A stretch of DNA of 64,000 bases from Hyphomicrobium sp. (GTDB lineage: Bacteria; Pseudomonadota; Alphaproteobacteria; Rhizobiales; Hyphomicrobiaceae), in the NCBI GenBank assembly GCA_017512425.1, contig JAFWGI010000016.1:124001-188000 (forward strand), written 5' to 3'. Positions within the stretch are counted from its first letter, which is position 1. Each line of letters starts with the position of its first letter. Both the position numbers and the translations under genes were made by a program. Positions 51,783 through 62,171 of this stretch are shown here, piece after piece. The notes beneath the pieces were generated by a model, which ran no database searches, was not told the origin of the DNA, and saw nothing but the letters and a program-made list of their open reading frames with translations.

Positions 51783-52393
51783 GCGCGGACGAAACGCAAA
51801 AGCCGGCCCGCGCTTGGCAACGCATGCTGTCTGGCCGGCGGCTCGATCTTCTGGCGCCATCGCCAGACGACATCGCTATTGAGGATATTGCGCACGGTCT
51901 CGCCCGCGTTGCACGGTGGAACGGGCAGACATCTGGCTCGCACGCATTTTCAGTCGCCCAACATTCTCTGCTCGTCACGGATATCGTCGCGCATTTGCAT
52001 GCCGATTATGATGCAACTTGCCTTCGCGCGACGCTGTTGCACGATGCGCCTGAATACGTCATCGGTGATCTTATCAGCCCATTCAAATCCGCGATTGGCC
52101 TCGACTACAAGGCATTCGAGAAGCGATTGCTTGCGGCAATTCACGCGCGCTTTGACATTCCCGCTCAGCTCGATCCCGACGTCGCAGACGCAATCAAGAA
52201 CGCGGATCGCATAGCGGCGTTCTACGAGGCGACATTGCTCGCGGGCTTTTCTGTCGCTGAAGCGGAGATTTTTTTTGGCGCCTTCACACTGCCAAAGATG
52301 TTGGCCGAGCGGCTGAGCGATCTGGTTCCATTGCCGGCCAACGACGCCCAATCGGCGTTCTTGCAGCGCTTTGATGCATTGGCGCGCCGCTGA
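51779..52393 (+). CDS. HD-domain phosphohydrolase (YfbR-like)
   Basis: A 204-residue metal-dependent hydrolase. The HD-motif residues are in QHSLLVTDIVAHLHA (His), LLHDAPEYVIGDLISP (His-Asp) and IKNADRIAAFYEATLLAGFS (Asp). RRLDLLAPSPDDIAIEDIAH leads the domain. E. coli YfbR is a 5'-deoxynucleotidase; the present family is related but the substrate is unproven. The ATG overlaps the tag stop by four bases. The link with DNA repair (tag) and folate (ygfZ) is positional only. Confidence 0.85.
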   Translation: MSADETQKPARAWQRMLSGRRLDLLAPSPDDIAIEDIAHGLARVARWNGQTSGSHAFSVAQHSLLVTDIVAHLHADYDATCLRATLLHDAPEYVIGDLISPFKSAIGLDYKAFEKRLLAAIHARFDIPAQLDPDVADAIKNADRIAAFYEATLLAGFSVAEAEIFFGAFTLPKMLAERLSDLVPLPANDAQSAFLQRFDALARR

Positions 52394-52503
52394 GATCTTG
52401 GCGATTTTGCGGCCAAAAGCGGCACATAAATGCACCTCATCTTCTGAAAATCGCCACGATCGAGGCTTAGCTCGCCTCTTGGGGAGCACGGGGATGACAA
52501 GCA

Positions 52504-53559
52504 ATGAACATGGAATTGTCAGGCAGAGGCAAGCCGTCGCCAGAAAAATCTCACCGCGTCATGGCACGCGACAACGCTGACCCCCTATCGGTCGGCATAG
52601 GTTTGAACGCAGCAATCGTCGCCGTGCTCGACAATGAGCCGGTGGTTCTAATCGTGCGCAAAGATCCGGACAGCGCCGGCGCGACGGACGTGCTGCCGTT
52701 CGGCCCGTTCAATCCGCGCGAACACCGTACACTTGAGGGCGGACTCCGCGCGTGGGTGCAAGATCAAACAGGTCTCGACCTCGGCTACGCTGAACAACTT
52801 TACACGTTTGCCGACCGCGGACGTCATAGCGAACCTGCGGACACAAGCCCGCATGTTGTTTCAATCGGCTATTTGGCTCTGACTGAAGCCAGCCGTGATC
52901 ATGGGCTGACGCATGGCATTTGGCGTAGCTGGTATCAGTTTTTTCCGTGGGAAGACTGGCGCCGTAGCCGGCCTGAAATTATCAGCGCAGAAATTGAACC
53001 TCGTTTGAAGTTGTGGGCAGAACGCGCTGTCACGAATGGATCACAATCCGGCTCAATCGCGCGCGCCGACCGCGTCCGCATATGCTTTGGTCTGGATGGC
53101 GCCGCTTGGGATGAAGAGAAAGTGCTGGAGCGCTACGAGCTGCTTTATGAAGCGGGCCTCATCGAAGAAGCCGTGCGGGATGGGCGCAGCGCGGCACAAA
53201 GCTGGACAGATCGTCCGAAGCTTGGACTTCCAATGCAGTCCGATCATCGCCGCATTCTCGCGACCGCGATCGGGCGCACACGCGCCAAAATTAAGTACCG
53301 GCCGGTCGTCTTCGAATTGATGCCGCCGGAATTCACACTGTACGAACTGCAGAAGACGGTCGAGGCGATCCTCGGTCCGCATCTTCATAAGCAGAACTTC
53401 CGCCGCCTTGTCGAGGGCGCGGGATTGGTCGAAGCCACGGGCGAAGTCAAAACCCGCACGGGCGGTCGACCTGCCAAGCTGTTCCGCTTCCGCAAGGAAG
53501 TGCTTCTGGAAAGGCCCGCACCAGGCGTTCGCGTCTCCGCGCCGCCGAGCCGGAACTAA
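52504..53559 (+). CDS. NrtR/NadQ-like regulator of NAD synthesis
   Basis: A 351-residue protein with an N-terminal Nudix-like domain (residues about 30-180: LNAAIVAVLDNEPVVLIVRK, LEGGLRAWVQDQTGLDLGY, FADRGRHSEP). The Nudix box is not intact, so it probably binds ligand without hydrolysis. A C-terminal winged helix follows (MPPEFTLYELQKTVEAILGP, RTGGRPAKLFRFRKE). This is the layout of the alphaproteobacterial NadQ/COG4111 group, thought to repress nadABC. It lies directly before nadA with a long palindrome between, which supports that role (inference). ATG 52504 is used; 52510 and 52561 are alternatives. Confidence 0.82.
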   Translation: MNMELSGRGKPSPEKSHRVMARDNADPLSVGIGLNAAIVAVLDNEPVVLIVRKDPDSAGATDVLPFGPFNPREHRTLEGGLRAWVQDQTGLDLGYAEQLYTFADRGRHSEPADTSPHVVSIGYLALTEASRDHGLTHGIWRSWYQFFPWEDWRRSRPEIISAEIEPRLKLWAERAVTNGSQSGSIARADRVRICFGLDGAAWDEEKVLERYELLYEAGLIEEAVRDGRSAAQSWTDRPKLGLPMQSDHRRILATAIGRTRAKIKYRPVVFELMPPEFTLYELQKTVEAILGPHLHKQNFRRLVEGAGLVEATGEVKTRTGGRPAKLFRFRKEVLLERPAPGVRVSAPPSRN

Positions 53560-53693
53560 TGGCACGCCAGGGCATTTTATTCGCAAGCCCTGGAAATTCG
53601 CTCGCAGATACACTAGCTTGATACGATCCAGGAGTGCTCAGTCCGAGCATTTCTGGATTGACTTGTGACCGGCTCACTCGCCGGAATAATCTG

Positions 53694-53730
53694 TGACCTA
53701 CATATGCTCCAATAGAGCATATGTAGGTCA
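53694..53730. promoter_or_regulatory. Operator before nadA (16-bp perfect arms)
   Basis: TGACCTACATATGCTC (53694-53709) and its exact reverse complement (53715-53730) flank CAATA. The site ends 18 bases before the nadA ATG, and the ribosome-binding site AAGGAG follows it. It is most likely the NadQ-like repressor's binding site. Confidence 0.82.
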
Positions 53731-53748
53731 TCGAAAAGGAGACGCGCA

Positions 53749-54822
53749 ATGGTTGCTACTGTCACGACTTCTCCAAAGTCGGCGTCCGTTGGCAAACAAG
53801 CGCAGGTCGCTGATCAGCAGCGCGCGCTGAAATACGCTTGGTCGCCGGAACTCAAAGCCGAAATGGCGCCGATGTTCGAGCGCGTCAAACACGTCATCAC
53901 GCCGATGGAGTGGCCGCACTACGCGCCGTTGATCAAGTCGATCAACGAACTCAAGAAGGTCCGCAACGCCGTCATCCTGGCGCACAATTACATGACGCCG
54001 GAGATCTTCCATTGCGTTGCCGATTTCCGGGGCGACTCATTGCAGCTCGCTAAAGAGGCCGCGCGCGTCGATGCGAAAGTCATCGTTCAGGCCGGCGTCC
54101 ACTTCATGGCCGAAACTTCGAAGCTTTTGTCGCCCGAAAAAACCGTCCTGATCCCGGACGTGCGCGCCGGTTGTTCGCTTGCAGCGTCGATCACGCCTGA
54201 AGACGTGCGCATGTTGCGCGAAGCGTATCCCGGCGTGCCGATCGTCACCTATGTCAACACGTCGGCTGCCGTGAAAGCCGAATGCGATATCACCTGCACG
54301 TCGTCGAACGCCGTCAAGGTCGTCGAAAGCCTTGGCGCGCCGCGCGTGCTGTGCATACCCGACCAGTATCTCGCACAATGGGTGCAGTCGCAGACAAAGG
54401 TCGAAGTCATCACCTGGAAAGGCGCGTGCGAAGTGCACGAACGCTTTACCGGCGAAGAACTCAATCGCATGCGCGAGGACGATCCAAGCCTCAAAATTAT
54501 CGCACACCCTGAGTGCCCGCCCGACGTCATTGCCGCGTCGGACTTCACCGGCTCGACGTCTGGCATGATCAACTGGGTCAAGGATAAGCGGCCCAAGAAG
54601 GTCATCCTGGTCACTGAGTGCTCGATGGCGTCGAACGTCGCCGTCGAGGCACCCGATGTCGAATTCGTGCGGCCATGCAATCTCTGCCCGCACATGAAAC
54701 GCATCAGCCTGGAAAACATTTACGACAGCCTGCTGCATCTCCAATACGAAGTGCACGTCGATCCGGACGTCGCGGATCGTGCGCGCCGCGCGGTCGAACG
54801 CATGGTCAATCTGACAAACTGA
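53749..54822 (+). CDS. nadA: Quinolinate synthase NadA
   Basis: Condenses iminoaspartate with dihydroxyacetone phosphate to quinolinate, with a 4Fe-4S cluster. The 357-residue protein has the three cluster cysteines in [25 protein letters not shown] and [25 protein letters not shown] and [19 protein letters not shown] are substrate motifs. AAGGAG lies seven bases before the ATG. First gene of nadABC; cytosolic. The longest NadA-type proteins carry the extra N-terminal part seen here. Confidence 0.96.
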   Translation: MVATVTTSPKSASVGKQAQVADQQRALKYAWSPELKAEMAPMFERVKHVITPMEWPHYAPLIKSINELKKVRNAVILAHNYMTPEIFHCVADFRGDSLQLAKEAARVDAKVIVQAGVHFMAETSKLLSPEKTVLIPDVRAGCSLAASITPEDVRMLREAYPGVPIVTYVNTSAAVKAECDITCTSSNAVKVVESLGAPRVLCIPDQYLAQWVQSQTKVEVITWKGACEVHERFTGEELNRMREDDPSLKIIAHPECPPDVIAASDFTGSTSGMINWVKDKRPKKVILVTECSMASNVAVEAPDVEFVRPCNLCPHMKRISLENIYDSLLHLQYEVHVDPDVADRARRAVERMVNLTN

Positions 54823-54864
54823 GCCTCTTCTGACTTCCCCCGATGATGTGAAGGGCCGAGCATC

Positions 54865-56535
54865 ATGGTTGCAAAGCACCCCCGACGCGACGCACACGAG
54901 ACAATGCCGTCCTTCGAGCCGGCTGAGGCCAAGCAAGCACCCGGCGACGTCGTCATCATCGGCGCCGGTCTCGCTGGTTTGTTCACGGCGTTGAAGCTGG
55001 CGCCATTGCCGGTGACGGTGATCGCTGCTGCGCCGCTCGGTGAAGGTGCGTCCAGCATGTGGGCGCAGGGCGGCATAGCCGCGGCTGTCGGCGAGGGCGA
55101 CAGTACGGCGAAGCACGCCGCCGATACGATTGCAGCGGGGGCTGGTGTTGTCGACGACGTGGTCGCACGCATGGTCGCCAACGAAGCACCCGACAGCATC
55201 AGGGATTTGTTGAGCTACGGCGTTCCTTTCGACCGCGATCTCGAAGGGCATTACGTGTTGTCGAAAGAGGCCGCGCACTCCGAGAAGCGCGTTGTACGCG
55301 TTTCGGGCGACCGCGCCGGCGCCGCTATCATGCAGGCGTTGATTGCAGCCGTGAGGGCATGCCCATCAATTCGCGTCCTCGAAGGATTCGGCGCTGACGG
55401 ACTGATCGCCGACGACGGTCGCGTCGAAGGCGTCCGCCTGATCCGCCCTGCCGCACTCGGCAACGGCACGTATGAGTTCGTTCCAGCATCGGCGATCGTA
55501 TTGGCGACGGGCGGGGTCGGCGCGCTTTTCGCACTGACGACAAATCCTTCGTACGCTCGCGGAGAAGCCATTGCGATGGCCGCGCGCGCCGGCGCCGTTA
55601 TCGCCGACGCCGAATTCGTACAATTTCATCCGACGGCCATCGATGCCGGCATCGATCCCGCGCCACTGGCGACGGAAGCGCTCCGCGGTGAAGGCGCGAT
55701 CCTGGTGAATGACCTCGGCGAGCGCTTCATGACCAAGATTGATGACGACGCCGAGCTGGCAGCGCGCGATGTTGTAGCACGCGCCGTCTTTGCTGAAATT
55801 CAGTCCGGCCGCAGGGTGTTCCTCGATTGCCGGGAGGCGATTGGCACACGTTTCAAGGACTCTTATCCGACCGTCTACGCGCATTGCCAACGCGCCGGCA
55901 TCGATCCCGTCACTGATATCATTCCAGTCGCGCCTGCCGAGCATTACCACATGGGCGGCATCGCAACGGACACGCGCGGCCGTACGAGCATCTCCGGTCT
56001 GTGGGCTGTCGGCGAAGTCGCATCGACCGGCCTGCACGGCGCCAATAGGCTCGCGTCGAATTCGCTACTTGAAGCCGTCGTTCTTGGCGCTCACGTTGCA
56101 TCCGACATCAAGTCAGTACTGCCAAAAGATCGCGTCGGCCATTTCGTCGAACCTTTACGCGTTCCTGGTTCACGCCCTGCAGATCCGGAACTGCGCGCTT
56201 CAGCCGTCACAAAGCTGCGCGAAATTATGACGACGCACGTTGGCGTGGTGCGCAACGCCAAGGGATTGCGCACCGCGCTTCGGCAGTTGAAGTCGCTGGA
56301 CGCTGCGTCTCGCGGCGATACTGTTCTGTCCAACATGATTCTGACGGCAAGGCTGATTACGGCATCCGCGCTCCAGCGCAAGGAAAGCCGTGGCGGACAT
56401 TTTCGCAGCGACTTCCCGAGGACGAATATAGCGTTCCAGCATCGCACTTTTATAACGATCGATGATCTTCACCGCATCGAAGCGCCGCGCCGTGCGACGG
56501 CGGGATCGATGGCGGTCGCCGGCTGCCCATCATGA
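54865..56535 (+). CDS. nadB: L-aspartate oxidase NadB
   Basis: Oxidises L-aspartate to iminoaspartate with FAD. The 556-residue protein has the FAD motif VVIIGAGLAGLFTALKLAPL, the SSMWAQGGIAAAVGEGDS loop, the active-site region DAEFVQFHPTAID and AEHYHMGGIATDTRGRTSIS. The covalent-free FAD-binding end GLHGANRLASNSLLEAVVLG follows. The start at 54865 has GAAGGG eight bases upstream; a start at 54904 is possible. The stop overlaps the nadC start (ATGA). Iminoaspartate passes to NadA, encoded just upstream. Confidence 0.95.
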   Translation: MVAKHPRRDAHETMPSFEPAEAKQAPGDVVIIGAGLAGLFTALKLAPLPVTVIAAAPLGEGASSMWAQGGIAAAVGEGDSTAKHAADTIAAGAGVVDDVVARMVANEAPDSIRDLLSYGVPFDRDLEGHYVLSKEAAHSEKRVVRVSGDRAGAAIMQALIAAVRACPSIRVLEGFGADGLIADDGRVEGVRLIRPAALGNGTYEFVPASAIVLATGGVGALFALTTNPSYARGEAIAMAARAGAVIADAEFVQFHPTAIDAGIDPAPLATEALRGEGAILVNDLGERFMTKIDDDAELAARDVVARAVFAEIQSGRRVFLDCREAIGTRFKDSYPTVYAHCQRAGIDPVTDIIPVAPAEHYHMGGIATDTRGRTSISGLWAVGEVASTGLHGANRLASNSLLEAVVLGAHVASDIKSVLPKDRVGHFVEPLRVPGSRPADPELRASAVTKLREIMTTHVGVVRNAKGLRTALRQLKSLDAASRGDTVLSNMILTARLITASALQRKESRGGHFRSDFPRTNIAFQHRTFITIDDLHRIEAPRRATAGSMAVAGCPS

Positions 56536-57428
56536 CGGAGAAGACCTATTTGCCGCCGTTGCCCGCGCATCTCGTTACGACCGCAGTCAATGCTGCCCTC
56601 GCCGAAGATTTAGGTCTTGCGGGCGATATAACGACAAACGCGACCGTCGATCCCGACGCCATTGCCGACGCTGTCATCGCGTCGCGTCAGGACGGCATCG
56701 TCGCCGGCCTGCCGCTCGCCTTAGCTGCGTTTCGCGCGCTCGATGCCGATGTCGCAATCGCGATCAGGTATGATGATGGCGAGCGCGTTCGCGCTGGAGA
56801 TACAATCGCAACGATCTCAGGCAATGCGCGCGCCGTGCTGACCGCCGAGCGCGTCGCTTTGAACTACATGGGCCGTCTGTCCGGCATCGCCAGCCTGACA
56901 CGGCAATATGTCGATGCCGTAGCGGGTACGCGCGCGAAAATCGCCGATACGCGGAAAACCACGCCAGGTCTTCGGGCTTTCGAGAAGTACGCCGTGCGGT
57001 GCGGTGGCGGCCAGAACCATCGGACCGGCCTATTCGATGCCGTCTTGATCAAAGACAATCACATCGTCGCGTCCGGCGGGCTGAAGCACGCCATTCAAGC
57101 GGCGCGCGCGAACGTCGGGCATTTGGTCAAAATCGAAGTCGAGGTCGACACACTCGAGCAACTGGACGAGGTGCTGGCGTTCGATGTCGACGCCGTACTC
57201 CTCGACAACATGACGCCTGCACAATTGCGCAAGGCTGTGAGCCGCGTTTCGGGGCGCTGCCTGACGGAAGCTTCGGGCGGCGTTAATCTCGAAACCGTCC
57301 GCGCAATAGCCGAAAGCGGGGTCGACATGATATCGGTCGGCGCACTGACGCATTCAGCCCGGGTACTCGATCTGGGCCTCGATTTCAAAACGCGCTCAAA
57401 ACCCGGCAAACGCGCGATACGCGCTTGA
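56532..57428 (+). CDS. nadC: Nicotinate-nucleotide pyrophosphorylase (carboxylating)
   Basis: Converts quinolinate and PRPP to nicotinate mononucleotide, completing the de novo branch begun by NadB and NadA. The 298-residue protein has AALAEDLGLAGDITTNATVD at the start, and the active-site stretch IADTRKTTPGLRAFEKYAVR then GGGQNHRTGLFDAVLIKDNH. EVEVDTLEQLDEVL and GVDMISVGALTHSARVLDLG complete the barrel. Normal length, overlapping nadB by four bases. Last gene of the nad operon, probably controlled by the operator at 53694-53730. Confidence 0.96.
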   Translation: MTEKTYLPPLPAHLVTTAVNAALAEDLGLAGDITTNATVDPDAIADAVIASRQDGIVAGLPLALAAFRALDADVAIAIRYDDGERVRAGDTIATISGNARAVLTAERVALNYMGRLSGIASLTRQYVDAVAGTRAKIADTRKTTPGLRAFEKYAVRCGGGQNHRTGLFDAVLIKDNHIVASGGLKHAIQAARANVGHLVKIEVEVDTLEQLDEVLAFDVDAVLLDNMTPAQLRKAVSRVSGRCLTEASGGVNLETVRAIAESGVDMISVGALTHSARVLDLGLDFKTRSKPGKRAIRA

Positions 57429-57512
57429 TTTTGCCATAGTTAGCGCTCAACTGACCGGCTGACGGTGCGCTTCGCATGGCGTCGCCAGCCTTAACACCAG
57501 AAGAGACTATTG

Positions 57513-57728
57513 ATGCAGTGGATCGTAATTTGGGGTGTCGTTGCGACGGCGGCTGCAGCGTTGGCAGCAGCGTTCGCAGGCATGAAGAATCGCGACTACT
57601 CGTATTGGATTGCTTGGTGCTTCATCTTTCCGCCGCTTGTCATCTGGCTGATGCTCATGCCGAAGCATCAAGGGCAGCGTCCGCGCCAGCCGCGACTGGA
57701 TGATGTCGACAGATTCGATCAGCACTGA
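57513..57728 (+). CDS. Small two-helix membrane protein
   Basis: A 71-residue protein with two membrane helices (WIVIWGVVATAAAALAAAFA; YWIAWCFIFPPLVIWLMLMP) and a short charged tail (PRLDDVDRFDQH). GAAGAG lies about eight bases before ATG 57513, which is preferred to a TTG three bases earlier. I recognise the general pattern from other alphaproteobacteria but not a function. It follows nadC by 84 bp. Confidence 0.6.
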   Translation: MQWIVIWGVVATAAAALAAAFAGMKNRDYSYWIAWCFIFPPLVIWLMLMPKHQGQRPRQPRLDDVDRFDQH

Positions 57729-57778
57729 GTGCAGATGTCTTCTCAACGCACGATCTAGCGCTCCGCCGCTTTCCTCGT

Positions 57779-60499
57779 TCAACCCGACGCGTCGTTCTCC
57801 TGCACCGCCATACGTTCCCGTATCGCTGCTTGCGCAGAAGCCAGGCGCGCAACCGGCACGCGATACGGTGAGCAGGAGACATAATCGAGACCGATGGACT
57901 CGAAGAATGCGATCGATTTTGGATCGCCGCCGTGCTCGCCGCAAATGCCGCTTTTCAATCCAGGCTTGGCCTTTCGCCCGCGCTGGATGCCGATGCGGAC
58001 CAGTTCACCGACGCCGCTCTGATCAATCGATACGAACGGATCGACCGCGATGATCTCGTGTTCAAGATAGCTTGACAGAATTGGCGCGGCGTCGTCGCGC
58101 GACAGACCAAGTGCTGTTTGCGTCAGGTCGTTGGTACCGAAAGAAAAGAAGTCGGCGCCGTTGGCGCCTTTAGCGATATCTTCGGCGCGCAGGGCCGCGC
58201 GCGGCAGTTCAATCATCGTGCCGACATCATACGCGATTTCAACGCCGGTCTCCTTTTCGACCGCATCGGCGGCGGCGACGATGACGGCACGGAGCACGTC
58301 GAACTCCTGCCTATAGGCAACAAACGGAATCATGATCTCGGGACGAACAGGAGCGCCGGCCTTTGCCGCCGCAGCAACGGCAGCTTCAAAGATCGCACGC
58401 GCCTGCATAGTCGTAATTTCGGGGAATTTTATTCCCAAACGGCAGCCACGGAAGCCGAGCATGGGATTGAATTCTTCGAGCTCGGAGACACGCGCTTTGA
58501 GCCGCGTCAAATCCATACCGAGCGCCGCCGCCACCTGCGCGGCTTCGCGATCTTCGTGCGGCAGAAACTCGTGAAGTGGCGGATCAAGCAACCGGATCGT
58601 TACCGGCAGGCCTGCCATGATTTCGAACAGCTCTTCGAAATCCGCCCGCTGCATTGGCAGCAATTTATCGAGCGCTTGCAGGCGGCCATCTTCATCTTCC
58701 GCACATATCATTTCGCGGACCGCCAGGATGCGGCTTTCTTCGAAGAACATGTGCTCCGTACGGCAGAGCCCTATACCTTCTGCCCCGAACTCGCGGGCTT
58801 GGCGCGCATCTCGCGGCGTGTCGGCGTTTGTGCGAACGCGCATGCGTCGCGCTTCGTCGGCCCAGCTCATGACGGTCGCAAACGTGCCTGACAGTTCCGG
58901 CGCTCGCATCTTGGCTTTGCCGGCGTAGACGCGGCCATTCCCACCATCGATGGTGATGACGTCGCCCGCGCGAAACGTCCGCGAGCCCGCGCGCATGATA
59001 CCCGTGTTGGCGTCGATTTTCAGAGTGCCGGCTCCTGACACGCACGGCCTGCCCATGCCGCGTGCAACGACGGCCGCGTGCGAAGTCATGCCGCCGCGCG
59101 CCGTCAAAACGCCGACGGATGCGTGCATACCGTGCACATCCTCGGGGCTTGTCTCGGCCCGAACGAGAATGACATCGCGGCCTTTGGCGCGAAGCGCTTC
59201 CGCCATCTCGGCATGAAAAACGATTTCGCCTGATGCGGCTCCTGGCGAGGCCGGCAGCCCTTTGCCGATCAGATCATTGTCGGCGCCCGGATCAATCGTC
59301 GGATGCAACAACTGATCAAGCGCTGAGGGTTCGACGCGGAGCACGGCTTCCTCGCGCGTGATCAGACCCTCTGCCGCCATGTCGACGGAAATTTTCAATG
59401 CCGCGTCCGTCGTGCGCTTGCCGGAACGCGTTTGAAGCAACCAAAGCCTGCCGAGCTGGATCGTAAATTCGACATCCTGCATGTCGCGGTAGTGCTGCTC
59501 GAGTTGGCGAAACACTGCAACAAGTTCGCTGAACGCTTGCGGCATATGTTCTTCGAGCGATTGGCTGGCGTTCGCGGCCGTGCCAACGCGTGTCAGAGGT
59601 TGCGGCGTGCGAATACCGGCAACAACATCTTCACCCTGTGCGTTCGGAAGGTACTCGCCGAAAATCTCGTTGGCGCCGGTCGAAGGGTTGCGCGTGAACG
59701 CGACGCCCGTCGCTGATGTTTCTCCGAGATTCCCGAATACCATTGCCTGCACGTTTACGGCCGTCCCCCAATCATCCGGGATGTCGTGTAAACGCCGGTA
59801 AGTTCCAGCCCGAGGATTATGCCAGGAATCGAACACCGCTGCGATCGCGCCCCAGAGCTGCTCGCGTGTATCTTGCGGGAACGGCGCACCGGCTTCGCGC
59901 ACGACGGCCGCGTTGTAGTCGGCTATGATTTCACGCCAGGCATCGGCTTCGATGTCTGTATCCGCCGCATACCCGTTGAGGTTCTTGAAATTCTCAAGAA
60001 TGTCTTCGAAGACGCCGTGATCAACACCGAGAACGACATCAGCATACATTTGGATAAAGCGCCGGTAGCTGTCGAACGCGAAACGCGCGTCACCGGTCAG
60101 CGTGGCAAGCCCCTGAACCGTCTGATCGTTCAGTCCGAGATTGAGGATCGTATCCATCATTCCGGGCATCGATGCCCGCGACCCAGATCGCACCGATACG
60201 AGTAAGGGCCGCGCGACATCGCCGAGAGCGGCACCAACCGTTTCGCCGATTGTCGCCAATCCGGCTTCGACATCCTCACGCAAGCCATCCGGCAATTTCT
60301 TGCCATTGGCAAAAAAAAGTGCGCAGACTTCGGTCGGGATCGTGAAGCCCGGAGGGACCGGCAGGCCAAGATTTGCCATCTCGGCCAAATTCGCGCCTTT
60401 GCCGCCGAGGACAGCGGACATCGCCGCGTTACCTTCCGCTTTGCCAGGCGCGAAATTATAGACCCATTTGCCTTTGCCGTTCGAACCCGGCTGTGTCAT
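57779..60499 (-). CDS. ppdK: Pyruvate phosphate dikinase
   Basis: Interconverts pyruvate, ATP and phosphate with phosphoenolpyruvate, AMP and pyrophosphate. The 906-residue protein has the nucleotide-binding domain (VLGGKGANLAEMANLGLPVP, SVRSGSRASMPGMMDTILNL), the phospho-carrier His in ARGGMTSHAAVVARGMGRP and the PEP barrel with EGIGLCRTEHMFF, LGFRGCRLGI and SFGTNDLTQTALGLSRDD. Cys in SGICGEHGGDP is the catalytic acid. ATG 60499 is the family start. This is normal length for the bacterial enzyme. Confidence 0.96.
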   Translation of the reverse strand: MTQPGSNGKGKWVYNFAPGKAEGNAAMSAVLGGKGANLAEMANLGLPVPPGFTIPTEVCALFFANGKKLPDGLREDVEAGLATIGETVGAALGDVARPLLVSVRSGSRASMPGMMDTILNLGLNDQTVQGLATLTGDARFAFDSYRRFIQMYADVVLGVDHGVFEDILENFKNLNGYAADTDIEADAWREIIADYNAAVVREAGAPFPQDTREQLWGAIAAVFDSWHNPRAGTYRRLHDIPDDWGTAVNVQAMVFGNLGETSATGVAFTRNPSTGANEIFGEYLPNAQGEDVVAGIRTPQPLTRVGTAANASQSLEEHMPQAFSELVAVFRQLEQHYRDMQDVEFTIQLGRLWLLQTRSGKRTTDAALKISVDMAAEGLITREEAVLRVEPSALDQLLHPTIDPGADNDLIGKGLPASPGAASGEIVFHAEMAEALRAKGRDVILVRAETSPEDVHGMHASVGVLTARGGMTSHAAVVARGMGRPCVSGAGTLKIDANTGIMRAGSRTFRAGDVITIDGGNGRVYAGKAKMRAPELSGTFATVMSWADEARRMRVRTNADTPRDARQAREFGAEGIGLCRTEHMFFEESRILAVREMICAEDEDGRLQALDKLLPMQRADFEELFEIMAGLPVTIRLLDPPLHEFLPHEDREAAQVAAALGMDLTRLKARVSELEEFNPMLGFRGCRLGIKFPEITTMQARAIFEAAVAAAAKAGAPVRPEIMIPFVAYRQEFDVLRAVIVAAADAVEKETGVEIAYDVGTMIELPRAALRAEDIAKGANGADFFSFGTNDLTQTALGLSRDDAAPILSSYLEHEIIAVDPFVSIDQSGVGELVRIGIQRGRKAKPGLKSGICGEHGGDPKSIAFFESIGLDYVSCSPYRVPVARLASAQAAIRERMAVQENDASG

Positions 60500-60639
60500 C
60501 ACACCATTCCCGATCGTGCTATGCCGATCAATAGATCCGCACACTCGGGTGGCATAGCAGCAGCTGTGAGCCAGGAGAAGAGCTTAGCAGCCGCGCAGCA
60601 ATTGAATAGCATCGCAATTCCGGTTCGGACAAAGGCGTG

Positions 60640-62049
60640 ATGACCAAACTGAATGAAGTCCTAGAAGCGCTCGCTGGCAACAAGGGTGCGGCCCTCGATA
60701 GATTGTTCGAACTGCTGCGCATCGAAAGCATTTCGACCGACCCAGCTTACAAGCGCAACTGCCGCATGGCTGCGGACTGGTGTGCGGCTGCATTGACGGA
60801 CATCGGCTTTGCCGAAGCCAAGGTTGTGCCAACCTCGGGCCATCCGATGGTCGTTGCGCACGACAGGCGCGAACGTCCCGCAGGTATGCCGCATGTGCTT
60901 TTCTATGGCCACTACGACGTACAGCCCGCGGACCCGCTTGATTTGTGGACGTCGCCGCCCTTCGAGCCGCGACTGGCCGACGAGCCGGGCAACGGCACTG
61001 TGATCGTCGCGCGCGGTGCCGAAGACAACAAAGGCCAACTGATGACGTTCTTCGAAGCCGCCCGCGCTTGGAAGGCCGTTGCCGGCGATCTGCCGATTGC
61101 GGTGTCTGTGTTGATTGAAGGCGAAGAGGAATGCGGATCGCCGTCGCTTCCCGAATTTCTAGAGCAGCACGGCCAAGAACTGAAGGCCGACCTCGTGCTG
61201 GTCTGCGACACCGGTCAATGGGACAAGGACACGCCCGCGATCACTACGATGCTGCGCGGGCTGGCTGGCGACGAACTTGTCATCGCCGGGCCGGCGCGCG
61301 ACCTCCATTCCGGTATCTACGGCGGTCCGGTTTCCAATCCGATCCGCGTTCTCGCCAAGGTCATGGCAGCGCTGCACGACGATACCGGGCGTATTGCAGT
61401 GCCGGGTTTTTACGACGGCGTGAAAGATCCCTCACCCCAACAATTCGCGCAATGGCAGACGCTTGGCCTTAGAGCTGAAGCATTTCTCGGGGCCGTCGGC
61501 TTGCATGTCCCTGCCGGCGAACATGGCCGGTCGCTGATCGAGCAGTTGTGGTCGCGACCGACGCTTGAATTCAACGGCGTGACAGGCGGCTATCAGGGTA
61601 TCGGATCGAAGACGGTCATTCCCGCGAAGGCCTCCGTCAAAATCACCTGCCGTCTCGTGCCCGGCCAAGACGCGGACGCCGTCATGTCAGCACTCCACGC
61701 CTATGTCGCAACGCTGATCCCGGACGACTGTACGGCAACATGGCTCGGAAACCGCGGCTCTGGTGCGATCATGTTCGATACGTCGGAGCCGTCGATGCAG
61801 GCCGCCGCCAGCGCGTTACAAGACGAGTGGGGCAAACCCGCTGTGCTCATGGGGTGCGGCGCCTCCATTCCGATCGTGTCGTCGTTCCGCGATACACTTG
61901 GCATGGATAGCCTGTTGATCGGCTACGGGCTCGACGACGACCGCATCCATTCGCCAAATGAAAAGTACAATTTGACGAGCTTTGAAAAAGGCGCGCGCAG
62001 CTGGGCACGTATTCTCGACGCACTCGCGGCCAACGCCCGCAAATCGTAA
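60640..62049 (+). CDS. M20/M25/M40 family dipeptidase
   Basis: A 469-residue zinc peptidase. [20 protein letters not shown] is the first metal-ligand block. [20 protein letters not shown] carries the bridging Asp. [20 protein letters not shown] carries the catalytic Glu pair. [20 protein letters not shown] is the dimerisation domain region, and [20 protein letters not shown] the final His-block region. A GTG three bases upstream (60637) is possible, but ATG 60640 fits the AAAGG spacing better. Substrate range is unknown; no signal peptide. Confidence 0.92.
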   Translation: MTKLNEVLEALAGNKGAALDRLFELLRIESISTDPAYKRNCRMAADWCAAALTDIGFAEAKVVPTSGHPMVVAHDRRERPAGMPHVLFYGHYDVQPADPLDLWTSPPFEPRLADEPGNGTVIVARGAEDNKGQLMTFFEAARAWKAVAGDLPIAVSVLIEGEEECGSPSLPEFLEQHGQELKADLVLVCDTGQWDKDTPAITTMLRGLAGDELVIAGPARDLHSGIYGGPVSNPIRVLAKVMAALHDDTGRIAVPGFYDGVKDPSPQQFAQWQTLGLRAEAFLGAVGLHVPAGEHGRSLIEQLWSRPTLEFNGVTGGYQGIGSKTVIPAKASVKITCRLVPGQDADAVMSALHAYVATLIPDDCTATWLGNRGSGAIMFDTSEPSMQAAASALQDEWGKPAVLMGCGASIPIVSSFRDTLGMDSLLIGYGLDDDRIHSPNEKYNLTSFEKGARSWARILDALAANARKS

Positions 62050-62171
62050 GGCCGTATCGCGATCGCACGCCTTGCACTGCCGCAATCGCGCTTTATACCG
62101 AACTGTCTCTCGCTTAGGGCAGCATACAAGCGGGCTTCAGCCCGCCGTATCGACAAGAAAGAAGATCGCCG

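Noticed and set aside
5010..53730. Idea that the nadA operator and the stress palindromes are the same motif, because both contain TATGCTC
   Set aside because: The distance between half-sites differs (TATGC-N9-GCATA in the nadA site against N5), and the genes are unrelated. Shared letters are probably chance.
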